DNA from: Micromonospora thermarum
Lineage (GTDB): Bacteria > Actinomycetota > Actinomycetes > Mycobacteriales > Micromonosporaceae
Assembly (NCBI RefSeq): GCF_012034245.1
Contig: NZ_JAATEO010000041.1
Location: forward strand, 1 to 38,803
Length of the DNA: 38,803 nt
Direction: 5' to 3'
How positions within the stretch are numbered: position 1 is the first letter of the stretch; each line of letters starts with the position of its first letter. The notes beneath the pieces were generated by a model. The model did no database searches, was not told the DNA's origin, and worked only from the letters and a program-made list of their open reading frames with translations. Both the position numbers and the translations under genes were made by a program. Shown piece after piece: positions 8,016-15,864 of the stretch.

Positions 8016-8693
8016 GTGACTGTGCCAACAGTCGCCGAGTACCTGCCCCGCGTCATCGCTGCGGCAGGCCCGGGCGCCCGGCGTACCTACGGCACCTATT
8101 GGGAGCGCATGGCCACGGTCTGGGGCGACCGACGGCTGGACGCGGTCGCGGCCAGCGATGTAGAGGCGATGAAACAGCAGATGACCGCGACGGCGCGGTC
8201 GCGGCGCAACAACCGCAACGGCCGACACGCCGGCGAGCACGTCGTCGCCGCCCGCGCCCTCTACTCCCGGGCAATCGTCGATGGCCTGATCGACGCCTTG
8301 GCCAGTCCCGCCCACCGCGTCGCCAAACCCCGCCGCCTGCCCAACACCCGACGCGCCCTGACGGCATGGGAGTTGGAGGAGATCAATGCGGTGGCGTGCA
8401 GCAGCGGCAACGACGTCATCCTCGACGCCCTGATGCTGCGCCTGCACACCAAGACCGCCTGCCGGCGCGGCGGTGCCCTCGCCCTCCGGCTAATCGACCT
8501 GGACACCACCAACGGGCTTGTCCGCCTGACAGAGAAAGGATCCACCGTACGGTGGCAGCCGATCACCCTCGACCTCGCGGGACACCTGCACGAGCACGCC
8601 CTGGCCCGCGGCGCCGTTCTGGCCACCGACCGGCTGCTGTGCTACCGCAACGGCCAGCCAATTACCAGCCGTCGCTCCTGCACTGGTGGCTGA
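8016..8693 (+). pseudogene. Tyrosine-type integrase, C-terminus missing
   Basis: From GTG 8016 the 225 residues contain an N-terminal SAM-like core-binding domain (VPTVAEYLPRVIAAAG, then TYGTYWERM) and the first half of a tyrosine recombinase catalytic domain. R150 in TACRRGGALALR is the likely first catalytic arginine and K174 in LTEKGSTVRW the likely beta-hairpin lysine. The frame ends after NGQPITSRR with SCTGG and a stop. The HxxR box and the nucleophilic Tyr, normally some 80-100 residues further on, are absent. The protein cannot be an active recombinase. The break lies within 30 bp of the end of the convergent ROK gene, so it marks the edge between the decayed island and the intact sugar locus. 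Confidence 0.75.
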
Positions 8694-8699
8694 CGAGGA

Positions 8700-9917
8700 T
8701 CACCGGTGAGGGGCGATGAGATTCTCTATTGGCAGCAGAGCAGACCCGATGGCGACCGAGTCGCCTCCCAGTTCGGCGATGGCTAGTTCGAACTGCTGGC
8801 CGGGACGGGTCAGGCAGTGACTCTCGATGGAAGTGTGAATGCGGGCCGCGACGGACTCCATGAGCCGCAGCCCTACCCAGCCGCCGATGACAATCCGCTG
8901 AGGGTTGTGCATGTTGACCAGCCCGCCGATGGCTGCGCCAAGGCAGTCGATGGTCTCGTCCAGGACCTCGCTCGCCGCGGCATCGCCACTGTCTGCGGCA
9001 TCGAGCAATGCTCCCATCGCGCGCCAGCCGGTTCCGTCGAACTCGCCGCCGCGACGCTTCCAGTCGGCGAGGATCGCGTCGGAGCCGATGTATGCCTCCA
9101 CGCAGCCGCGGCTGCCGCAGGCGCAGGGCCGGCCGTTCCGCTCGATGACCATGTGACCCCATTCGCCGGCGCTCGAGCGAGAACCGCGGGCGAGCCTGCC
9201 CTCGGAGATGACACCAAGACCGACGCCACGCCCGAGCAGGGCCACTACGGCGAAGTCACATCCGCGTGCCGCGCCGTACCACAGTTCGGCTCGGGCTTGC
9301 ATCTTCGCGCCGTTCTCGGCGTGTACGCCCTCGGTGATGGTGCACAAGTCGGTAACCCTCACCGGACCCCACCCAAGGCTCTGGGCGAAGAGGATCTGCC
9401 GACCGTTGTGATCTGTTTCCACGATGCCGGGCAAACCCAGTCCGATGCCGAGCAGGCTCGTCCAGCGGTCTGAGTGGCGGTCGCGCAGCGCAGTGAGGGC
9501 GTCGGTCAGGTCGGCGGCGATCCGGTCCGGGGGCTCGCGTTCGCTTCCGCCGCGGAACTCGCGGTCGATGCGGTTCATGGCAAGGTCGAACATCTCGACG
9601 GCGACGCCGCGCTCGCCGATGTCGGCGCCGATGGTTATCGCGCTGTCGCCACGTGGTCTCAGCAGGCCGATTGGTCGTCCACCGCGGGAGGCCATGGAGC
9701 CGGCCTCCTCGACGAGGTTGTCGGCGATGAGGTCGGACACGATGCTGATGACCGATGCCGCCGACAGGCCGCTGTCACGGGCGATCGTTGCCCGGGTCGT
9801 CTGACGCGCCAGGATGATGTGCTTGAGGACTGTCGCCCGGTTGCGGCGCCGGAGGCTGCTCACCGTGAACGGCTCGGCGTCGGCGTTTCCGGCCTGCCGG
9901 ACGGGTTCTACTCGCAT
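8700..9917 (-). CDS. ROK-family transcriptional repressor (leftward copy)
   Basis: This is a regulator of 405 residues. An N-terminal winged helix-turn-helix (about 24-75, ATIARDSGLSAASVISIVSDL) is followed by an ROK sugar-kinase-like fold. The zinc motif is complete: H255 in GEWGH, then C265, C267 and C272 in CACGSRGC. The kinase catalytic motif NDxN is replaced by NGAK (residues 202-205), and the glycine-rich ATP loop is weak (GADIGERGV), so the protein should bind sugar without phosphorylating it. ROK repressors release DNA when they bind their sugar. It is transcribed away from a close paralogue at 10112-11338 across 194 bp and probably helps control the GH1-transporter-GH5 operon. The sugar is unknown. 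Confidence 0.9.
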   Translation of the reverse strand: MRVEPVRQAGNADAEPFTVSSLRRRNRATVLKHIILARQTTRATIARDSGLSAASVISIVSDLIADNLVEEAGSMASRGGRPIGLLRPRGDSAITIGADIGERGVAVEMFDLAMNRIDREFRGGSEREPPDRIAADLTDALTALRDRHSDRWTSLLGIGLGLPGIVETDHNGRQILFAQSLGWGPVRVTDLCTITEGVHAENGAKMQARAELWYGAARGCDFAVVALLGRGVGLGVISEGRLARGSRSSAGEWGHMVIERNGRPCACGSRGCVEAYIGSDAILADWKRRGGEFDGTGWRAMGALLDAADSGDAAASEVLDETIDCLGAAIGGLVNMHNPQRIVIGGWVGLRLMESVAARIHTSIESHCLTRPGQQFELAIAELGGDSVAIGSALLPIENLIAPHR

Positions 9918-10111
9918 GGTGAGCGAAGCCTAACAAGGCGGCTCGACCGTTGATGGCCTGCGTCAAGGTCTCCCGCGGTGGCTTCGGCTTGCGCCTCGCC
10001 CCGGTGTATTCGGCCCACGGCCGGGGCGAGTGCTCGTCAAGATCTTGGCAACGAGGTGTTGCGCCTGAGTTATTTTGACACTTATCCTAAGCTCCACTTT
10101 AAGGGGGTCGC
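9918..10111. promoter_or_regulatory. Shared promoter-operator region between two ROK genes
   Basis: These 194 bp separate divergent repressor genes and must hold both promoters. The last 40 bp are AT-rich against the background. TTGACA at 10075-10080 is followed by a small palindrome CTTA-TCC-TAAG at 10081-10091 and CTTTAAG at 10097-10103. TTTAAG at 10098-10103 lies 17 bp after TTGACA, but it overlaps the AAGGGGG ribosome-binding site ahead of ATG 10112, so it would be a poor -10 element. The palindromes are plausible ROK operator half-sites. This is inference. Confidence 0.5.
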
Positions 10112-11338
10112 ATGGTCGGGCGTGGCACGAAGGACCTGCGGGCGCGTAACCGCAGCGCGGTGCTTCGTCAGGTCGTGCGGTCTGGCGAAACTACCCGGGC
10201 CGCCTTAGCAGGCGACTGTTCGCTGTCGCCGGCGACCGTTACGAACGTGGTGGCAGATCTCATCCGCGACCGCCTGGTTGAGGAGAGCGGCTCCCTGCCC
10301 TCCGAAGGCGGACGCCCGATCGCCCGCCTGCGGCCGGTTGGCGCCGGTGCGTATGTGATCGGCGCCGACGTCGGCGAGCACGGCGTGACGGTGGAGCTGT
10401 TCGATCTGTCACTGCGACGAGTCGACCGAGTGTTCCGCCGGCTTGCCACTCGGGTCACCAGCCGCGACCGGGTTGCCGCAGCGCTGACCGGGGCCGTCAC
10501 GCAGCTGCGCGAAGCCAATCCCGGCCCGGACGCTGTGCTCGCCGGCATCGGCCTTGGTCTTCCGGGCGTCGTAGACACGGCCGAGGACGGGACGACGACG
10601 ATTTACGCGCAGAGCCTCGGCTGGGAGCCGACGGCACTGGACGAGGTGGTCGGCCACGTCGATGTGCCGATCGTCGCCGACAACGGTGCCAAGACCCTGG
10701 CCATGGCGGAGACCTGGTTCGGCGCGGCGACCGGCCGCAGTCACAGCATCGTCGCGCTGGTCGGCCGTGGTCTGGGCATCGGCGTGATCGCCGGCGGCCG
10801 GCTGCTGCGGGGATCGTCGAGCAGCGCTGGCGAATGGGGCCACACGAAGGTCTCCATCGGTGGCCCGATGTGCCAGTGCGGTGGCCGTGGTTGTCTCGAG
10901 GCGTACGTCGGCGGAGACGCGGTCGTCCGACGCTGGCGCGAAGCAGGCGCCGAGGTGACCGGATCGGACGAGGAAGCCTTCGCACGCCTCATCGATGCGG
11001 CCGAAGGCGGTGACGCGACGGCCGCCCGGGTGCTCGACGAGACGGTCGAGATTCTCGGGCTGGGGCTGGCGAACCTGGTCAACCTGTTCAACCCGGAGCA
11101 GGTGGTGATCGGAGGATGGGCCGGGCTGCGCCTGATCGAGCGCCGCCAGGCCCAGCTTCACCGGCAGGTCGCTCGATTCGCGCTGGACCAGCCCGCAGAG
11201 CAGGTGGCGCTCGAGCCCAGCAAGATCGGCGACGACGCGGTGGCGGTCGGTGCCGCGCTGCTGGCACTCGAGCAATTCATTGACGGAAACCTCACTAACG
11301 CACCGCTGGGTCAGCACGCGGGGAAAGCGCAGGCATGA
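10112..11338 (+). CDS. ROK-family transcriptional repressor (rightward copy, first gene of the operon)
   Basis: The 408-residue protein starts at ATG 10112 behind AAGGGGG. The helix-turn-helix lies at about residues 14-62 (TRAALAGDCSLSPATVTNVV). The ROK fold follows, with H244, C254, C256 and C261 as the zinc site (EWGH, then CQCGGRGC). As in its divergent paralogue, the kinase NDxN is changed to NGAK (191-194), so catalysis is unlikely. The stop overlaps the start of the GH1 gene (ATGA at 11335-11338), so repressor and enzyme are translationally coupled. This implies autoregulation and induction by the sugar released by the pathway. It is paralogous to 8700-9917 along its whole length. Confidence 0.92.
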   Translation: MVGRGTKDLRARNRSAVLRQVVRSGETTRAALAGDCSLSPATVTNVVADLIRDRLVEESGSLPSEGGRPIARLRPVGAGAYVIGADVGEHGVTVELFDLSLRRVDRVFRRLATRVTSRDRVAAALTGAVTQLREANPGPDAVLAGIGLGLPGVVDTAEDGTTTIYAQSLGWEPTALDEVVGHVDVPIVADNGAKTLAMAETWFGAATGRSHSIVALVGRGLGIGVIAGGRLLRGSSSSAGEWGHTKVSIGGPMCQCGGRGCLEAYVGGDAVVRRWREAGAEVTGSDEEAFARLIDAAEGGDATAARVLDETVEILGLGLANLVNLFNPEQVVIGGWAGLRLIERRQAQLHRQVARFALDQPAEQVALEPSKIGDDAVAVGAALLALEQFIDGNLTNAPLGQHAGKAQA

Positions 11339-12786
11339 ACATCACCACCACAGGAGGACAGGACCTCGGCCTGGATCTGGCAGCGTTCCCGGCCGGGTTC
11401 GTCTGGGGCGCGGCAACAGCCGCGTACCAGATCGAGGGTGCCGCGAATGAGGGCGGGCGGGGGCCGTCGATCTGGGACACCTTCGCTCACACGCCGGGCC
11501 GTACCCTGCGTGGAGACACCGGTGATACGGCCTGCGACCACTACCACCGGTGGGAATCGGATCTGGACCTCGTCGCTGAACTCGGCCTGACCGCGTACCG
11601 GCTGTCGCTGTCCTGGTCCCGGCTCCAGCCGGCTGGGCGGGGTCCTCTCAACCCGAAGGCAATTGCCTTCTACCGCCAGTTGCTTGCCGGACTGCGCGAG
11701 CGTGGCGTGCGGCCGTTCGTGACCTTGTACCACTGGGACCTGCCGCAGCCGCTGGAGGACGCCGGCGGATGGCCGATGCGCGCCACGGCGGAGCGGTTCG
11801 CCGCCTATGCCGGGCGTGTGGTCGCTGAGCTGGGCGACCTCGCCGATGACTGGGTGACGCTCAACGAGCCATGGTGCTCGGCCCTACTCGGCTACGGCAC
11901 GGGCAAGCACGCGCCGGGGCGCACCAGCTACCCGGACGCGGTAGCGGCGGCGCATCACCTCAACCTGGCCCACGGCCTGGCCGTGCTGCGGATGCGTGAG
12001 CAACGGCCGGGGATCCGGGTCGGCGTCACGCATCTGATCACCGATGTCGTGCCAGCCTCGAGCGCCCCGGCTGACCTGGCAGCGGCGGCGCGCACGGACG
12101 CCGACAACAACCTCATGTTCCTCGACCCGGTGCTGCGCGGCGGCTACCCGGATACGGTGTACGACCTGTACGCCCGGTACGGGCTACGCGAACTCGTCCG
12201 CCCTACGGACGAGCAGACCATTGCGACGCCCATCGACTTCCTCGGCGTCAACCACTACCAACAGATCATCGTCAGCCATGACGACGCCGAGCCACACCTG
12301 GGCGCCAAGGCCGTACCCGCCGAGCCCGCCACCACGTCGTTGCGCTGGTCGGTGAAGCCGGAATCGCTGCGTAACGTGCTGCTGCGGATCGCCACCGACT
12401 ATCCGGCGCTGCCGCTGTACGTGACAGAGAACGGGGCAAGCTTCGACGACCATGTCGACCACCGAGGGCAGGTAGTCGACCCGGAACGGATCGACTACCT
12501 GCGCGGATACTTCCAAGCCGCGGCCCAGGCCGTCCGGGAAGGTGTTGACCTTCAGGGCTACTTCGTGTGGTCGCTGATGGACAACTTCGAATGGGCCGAG
12601 GGCTACAGCAAGCGATTCGGCCTCATCTACGTCGACTACTCCACCCAGCGCCGAACACCCAAGGCGAGCGCCGGCTGGTATCGCTACGTGATCACTCGGC
12701 ACACCCGGACGGTTGGCCAGAACCGCCGGGGCGCCGCTGCCGAGAGTTCAGCACAGAAACCCCACCACACAGGAGATGGAGCATGA
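11335..12786 (+). CDS. GH1 beta-glucosidase, cytoplasmic
   Basis: The enzyme hydrolyses terminal beta-linked glucose (or related sugars) from imported oligosaccharides. The 483-residue protein has no signal peptide and shows the whole GH1 barrel: the N-terminal signature GFVWGAATAAYQIEGA (21-36), YHWDLPQPL, acid/base E178 in TLNEPW and nucleophile E365 in YVTENG. The C-terminal sugar-binding segment VWSLMDNFEWAEGYSKRFG is intact. Length is typical of the family. The start codon overlaps the ROK stop and its own TGA overlaps the ATG of the binding-protein gene, so three genes are coupled. The last 30 residues are low-complexity and dispensable-looking. Substrate linkage within the beta-glucosidase range cannot be read from the sequence. 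Confidence 0.93.
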   Translation: MNITTTGGQDLGLDLAAFPAGFVWGAATAAYQIEGAANEGGRGPSIWDTFAHTPGRTLRGDTGDTACDHYHRWESDLDLVAELGLTAYRLSLSWSRLQPAGRGPLNPKAIAFYRQLLAGLRERGVRPFVTLYHWDLPQPLEDAGGWPMRATAERFAAYAGRVVAELGDLADDWVTLNEPWCSALLGYGTGKHAPGRTSYPDAVAAAHHLNLAHGLAVLRMREQRPGIRVGVTHLITDVVPASSAPADLAAAARTDADNNLMFLDPVLRGGYPDTVYDLYARYGLRELVRPTDEQTIATPIDFLGVNHYQQIIVSHDDAEPHLGAKAVPAEPATTSLRWSVKPESLRNVLLRIATDYPALPLYVTENGASFDDHVDHRGQVVDPERIDYLRGYFQAAAQAVREGVDLQGYFVWSLMDNFEWAEGYSKRFGLIYVDYSTQRRTPKASAGWYRYVITRHTRTVGQNRRGAAAESSAQKPHHTGDGA

Positions 12787-14021
12787 CCAGATTACCGAAG
12801 GTCGGTGCCGCGATCGCGGCCGCCCTCATGATGTCGGCAACGCTGACCGCCTGCGGCGGCAACGAGCCGGCCAGCACGGACTCGAGCATGCTCAAGGTCT
12901 GGATCATGGGCGATGACGGGTCGAAGTTCGAGCAGCTGGTGGAAGACTTCACCAAGAGCTCCAAGATCGAGGTAGATGTCGATGCGATCCCGTGGGACAA
13001 CGTCCACGAGAAGCTGACCACCGCCGTCGCGTCGGGCAATGGGCCGGACGTGATGCAGATCGGACTCTCGCACCTGCCGACCGCCGTCGACGCCGGTGCG
13101 CTCGCTGACCTCACCTCGGTGATCAATGCGCACCCCAACCTGGCCGCCGACAAGTTCCTCGACGCGGTAGCGCCCGACAAACTGAACCCGGCGGGCAAGA
13201 CGCTGTCGGTGCCATGGATCAGCGACACACGGGTGCTGTTCTACCGTACGGACATCCTGACCGAGCAGGGCCTGAGCGGACCGCCGGCCACCTGGGAGCA
13301 GTTGCGCGAGTACGCCACCAAGCTCGCCGCTCGCGGCAAGGGCCAGTACGGCTACTACATTCCGCAGTGGGACGCTCCACTGCCCGCGCAGTTCACCTGG
13401 CAGGCGGGTGGCGACGTCGTCGACGCATCGGGCAAGATCAACCTGAACACGCCGGAGTTCAAACGAGCGGCCGACTTCTACCTGAGCTTCTACTCGGACA
13501 AGCTGGTGCCCACCGCGTCCGACTTCGACCAGACCCAGGGCTTCATCTCCGGAGCCGCCCCGATGCTGATCTCGGGTCCGTACCTTGCCACGGCGATCAA
13601 GGAGCAGGCACCGGAACTCGCCGGAAAGTGGGCCGTCGCCCCGCTTCCGAGCGACAAGACCGGCACCGCGCTCTACGCCGGCTCCAACCTGGGCGTGTTC
13701 AGCAAGTCCACCAACATCGAGGCGTCGGTCAAGCTGCTGAACTACCTGGCCGACCCGGCGACGCAGCTCAGGTGGTACACGCTTAACGGTGAACTGCCCG
13801 CCGTGAAGGCCGCGCTGAACGACCCGACCCTCACCGGGGAACCGACCGTCAAGGTGTACGTCCAGCAGCTGACCAACGCGAAGCTGCTGCCGGTCACCGC
13901 CGCGTGGGACCCGATCGGGCAGAAGATGCTGGCCGCGCTCAACGAGATCGCACTCAAGGGCGCCAACCCGGACGCGACCCTCGCCAAGCTGCACCAGGAC
14001 GTCAACGACCTGCAGAAATAG
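12783..14021 (+). CDS. Sugar ABC transporter substrate-binding lipoprotein
   Basis: This protein of 412 residues starts at ATG 12783. The leader ends in the lipobox LTAC with C24 as the lipidated residue, so the protein is anchored outside the membrane. The fold is that of family 1 extracellular solute-binding proteins (MalE-like), with VEDFTKSSKIEVDVDAIPW near the N-terminus and the later motif FISGAAPMLISGPYLAT. It should capture the oligosaccharide made by the secreted GH5 enzyme. It is coupled to the GH1 gene upstream. A strong hairpin follows the stop before the permease genes. The operon carries no ATPase, so a shared MsiK-type ATPase encoded elsewhere is likely. Confidence 0.9.
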   Translation: MTRLPKVGAAIAAALMMSATLTACGGNEPASTDSSMLKVWIMGDDGSKFEQLVEDFTKSSKIEVDVDAIPWDNVHEKLTTAVASGNGPDVMQIGLSHLPTAVDAGALADLTSVINAHPNLAADKFLDAVAPDKLNPAGKTLSVPWISDTRVLFYRTDILTEQGLSGPPATWEQLREYATKLAARGKGQYGYYIPQWDAPLPAQFTWQAGGDVVDASGKINLNTPEFKRAADFYLSFYSDKLVPTASDFDQTQGFISGAAPMLISGPYLATAIKEQAPELAGKWAVAPLPSDKTGTALYAGSNLGVFSKSTNIEASVKLLNYLADPATQLRWYTLNGELPAVKAALNDPTLTGEPTVKVYVQQLTNAKLLPVTAAWDPIGQKMLAALNEIALKGANPDATLAKLHQDVNDLQK

Positions 14022-14028
14022 CGCATCC

Positions 14029-14055
14029 CCGGGTGGGCGCGCAGCGCCCACCCGG
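14029..14055 (+). terminator. Intercistronic hairpin after the binding-protein gene
   Basis: CCGGGTGGGCG (14029-14039) pairs perfectly with CGCCCACCCGG (14045-14055) around a 5-base loop, giving an 11-bp GC stem. No T-run follows. In a binding-protein/permease operon such a stem probably acts as a partial terminator or as a 3' stabiliser, making more binding protein than permease. Confidence 0.75.
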
Positions 14056-14073
14056 ACCCCGACGGGAGAGTTG

Positions 14074-15033
14074 ATGATTGAGACCATCCCCGCCGCGGAC
14101 GCGGCGACTCACCGGGCGGCGCAGCCGGCATCTGCGGCGGCCGCCAGGGGGCGGTCCCGCCGCGGTGCGCTGACTCCGTATTTGTTCGTCGGACCCGCGT
14201 TCGCGCTGCTGGTCGTGTTCGGCATCGTGCCGATCCTTGTGGCCGCGGGCGTGAGCGTCACCGACCTGGATCTACGCGGCCTGGGCGACACCGACGCGGT
14301 GCGGTTCATCGGGCTGGACAACTACCGGCGCCTGTTCGGCGACGGCGAGTTCTGGTCCGCGCTGGGCAACACCGGCATCTTCATCGCCCTCGGCGTACCA
14401 GTGATCATCGTCGGGTCGCTGGCGGTCGCGATCGCACTGAGCCAGAGTTCATCGCGGTTCTTCCGCCTGCTTACCGGCTTCTATTTCCTGCCGGCGATCA
14501 CCGCGATCGTGGCCATTTCGCTGATCTGGGGGTACCTGCTCAACGGGCAGTTCGGCCTGATCAACTATGTGCTGGGCCTGATCGGTGTCGACCCGGTGCC
14601 GTGGCTGAGCGACCCGATGATGGCGAAGTTCTCCGTGGCGCTGGTGGCGGTCTGGCGCGCCTCCGGGCTCAACATCGTCATCTTCCTGGCCGCGCTTCAG
14701 TCCATTCCGAAGGAGTACTACGAGGCGGCGTCGCTGGACGGGGCGGGGGAATGGCGCAAGATCATTAGCGTGACCGTGCCGCTGCTGCGCTTCGCGATCT
14801 TCTTCGTCACGGTGACCACGCTGATCGGCTGGATGCAGTTCTTCGACGAGCCTTACGTGCTCACCCGGGGCGGCCCGACCGGATCGACGACCTCGATCTC
14901 GTTGTACATCTACCAGCAGGGATTCCAGTTCAATGAGTTCGGCTTCGCCTCGGCGGCGTCGCTCGTGCTGTTCGTGATCATCTTCGCGGTCACCGCGATC
15001 CAGCTGCGCGCCAGGAGACTCTCGCATGACTAG
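14074..15033 (+). CDS. Sugar ABC transporter permease (MalF-like)
   Basis: This is one of two membrane subunits of the glucan-oligosaccharide importer. ATG 14074 is chosen over TTG 14071 because GGGAGAG lies just upstream at a suitable distance, giving 319 residues. After a basic cytoplasmic N-terminus there are six predicted membrane helices, starting with YLFVGPAFALLVVFGIVPIL. The EAA loop that docks the ATPase is present (YYEAASLDGAGEWRKIISV, about residues 222-240). The gene overlaps the next permease by 8 bp. Length and topology are normal. Confidence 0.92.
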   Translation: MIETIPAADAATHRAAQPASAAAARGRSRRGALTPYLFVGPAFALLVVFGIVPILVAAGVSVTDLDLRGLGDTDAVRFIGLDNYRRLFGDGEFWSALGNTGIFIALGVPVIIVGSLAVAIALSQSSSRFFRLLTGFYFLPAITAIVAISLIWGYLLNGQFGLINYVLGLIGVDPVPWLSDPMMAKFSVALVAVWRASGLNIVIFLAALQSIPKEYYEAASLDGAGEWRKIISVTVPLLRFAIFFVTVTTLIGWMQFFDEPYVLTRGGPTGSTTSISLYIYQQGFQFNEFGFASAASLVLFVIIFAVTAIQLRARRLSHD

Positions 15034-15856
15034 TCCGCTTGCCCGCCGTCGAGCCCGGCTGGCGCCGTTGGCGATCCTGCTAACCGTCGGGGCAGTGCTG
15101 ACCGCGTTCCCCTTCGTCTGGATGCTGACCACCTCGGTCAAGCCGCTAAGCGAATCGCGCCAGTACCCGCCTCAGGTGCTGCCGTCCGAAGTGTCTCTCG
15201 CGTCGTACCAGCGGCTGTTCGAAGACCTCGACTTCGGGCGCTACCTGCTCAACACCGTCGTCGTCGTGCTCATCAGCTTCGCCGGGCTGCTGCTGATGGC
15301 GATGGCCGGATACGGGTTCGCCAAGTTCCGCTTCCGCGGCAAAGGCGTGATGTTCGCGCTGGTGCTGGCCACCATGATGATTCCGGTCCAGGTCACCATG
15401 ATCCCCACCTACCTGCTGCTCAACGGCGCCGGCCTGACCAACACGCTGGTCGGCATCGCGTTGCCGGCACTGGTCAGCGCCTTCAGCATCTTCCTGTTCC
15501 GGCAGTTCATGATGACCATCTCCGACGAGCTGCTGGAAGCGGCGCGGCTCGACGGCGCCAGCGAAGCACGGGTGTTCGGCTCGATCGTGCTGCCGTTGTC
15601 CCGGCCGATCCTCGCGGTGCAGGCGGTGCTCACCTTCATCGCGGGCTGGAACAGCTTCCTCTGGCCGCTGATCATCGCCAACGACGAGGAGAAGTACACC
15701 CTCGCCGTCGGCCTGTCCCTGCTTAACCAACAGCTGAGCATCAACCCGCCGCTGCAGATGGCTGGCGCCTCGCTGATGGTCGTACCCATCCTGATCATCT
15801 TCGCGGTCTTCTCGCGGCACGTCGTTCGCGGCTTCACCATGTCCGGTCTCAAGTAA
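15026..15856 (+). CDS. Sugar ABC transporter permease (MalG-like)
   Basis: This is the second membrane subunit, 276 residues, with six helices beginning ILLTVGAVLTAFPFVWMLTTSVK. The EAA loop is LLEAARLDGASEARVFGSIVLP. The ATG at 15026 overlaps the end of the first permease, so the two are made together. The C-terminal FSRHVVRGFTMSGLK is the usual end for MalG-type subunits of actinomycetes. The GH5 gene follows after 8 bp with its own ribosome-binding site. Confidence 0.92.
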   Translation: MTSPLARRRARLAPLAILLTVGAVLTAFPFVWMLTTSVKPLSESRQYPPQVLPSEVSLASYQRLFEDLDFGRYLLNTVVVVLISFAGLLLMAMAGYGFAKFRFRGKGVMFALVLATMMIPVQVTMIPTYLLLNGAGLTNTLVGIALPALVSAFSIFLFRQFMMTISDELLEAARLDGASEARVFGSIVLPLSRPILAVQAVLTFIAGWNSFLWPLIIANDEEKYTLAVGLSLLNQQLSINPPLQMAGASLMVVPILIIFAVFSRHVVRGFTMSGLK

Positions 15857-15864
15857 GGGATCCC

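Noticed and set aside
6748..8019. 423-codon frame overlapping istB in another frame
   Set aside because: Its composition is almost entirely Ser, Thr, Pro and Arg, a typical out-of-frame reading of GC-rich DNA, and it crosses the IS end.
10075..10103. TTGACA-N17-TTTAAG as a sigma-70-type promoter for the ROK gene
   Set aside because: The -10 candidate overlaps the ribosome-binding site, leaving no room for a normal leader. The motif is kept only as part of a regulatory region.
12792..14087. Long open frame (431 codons) antisense to the first binding-protein gene
   Set aside because: It lies opposite a well-supported lipoprotein gene and translates into Arg/Gly/Val-rich sequence without domains. 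It is a GC-driven shadow.
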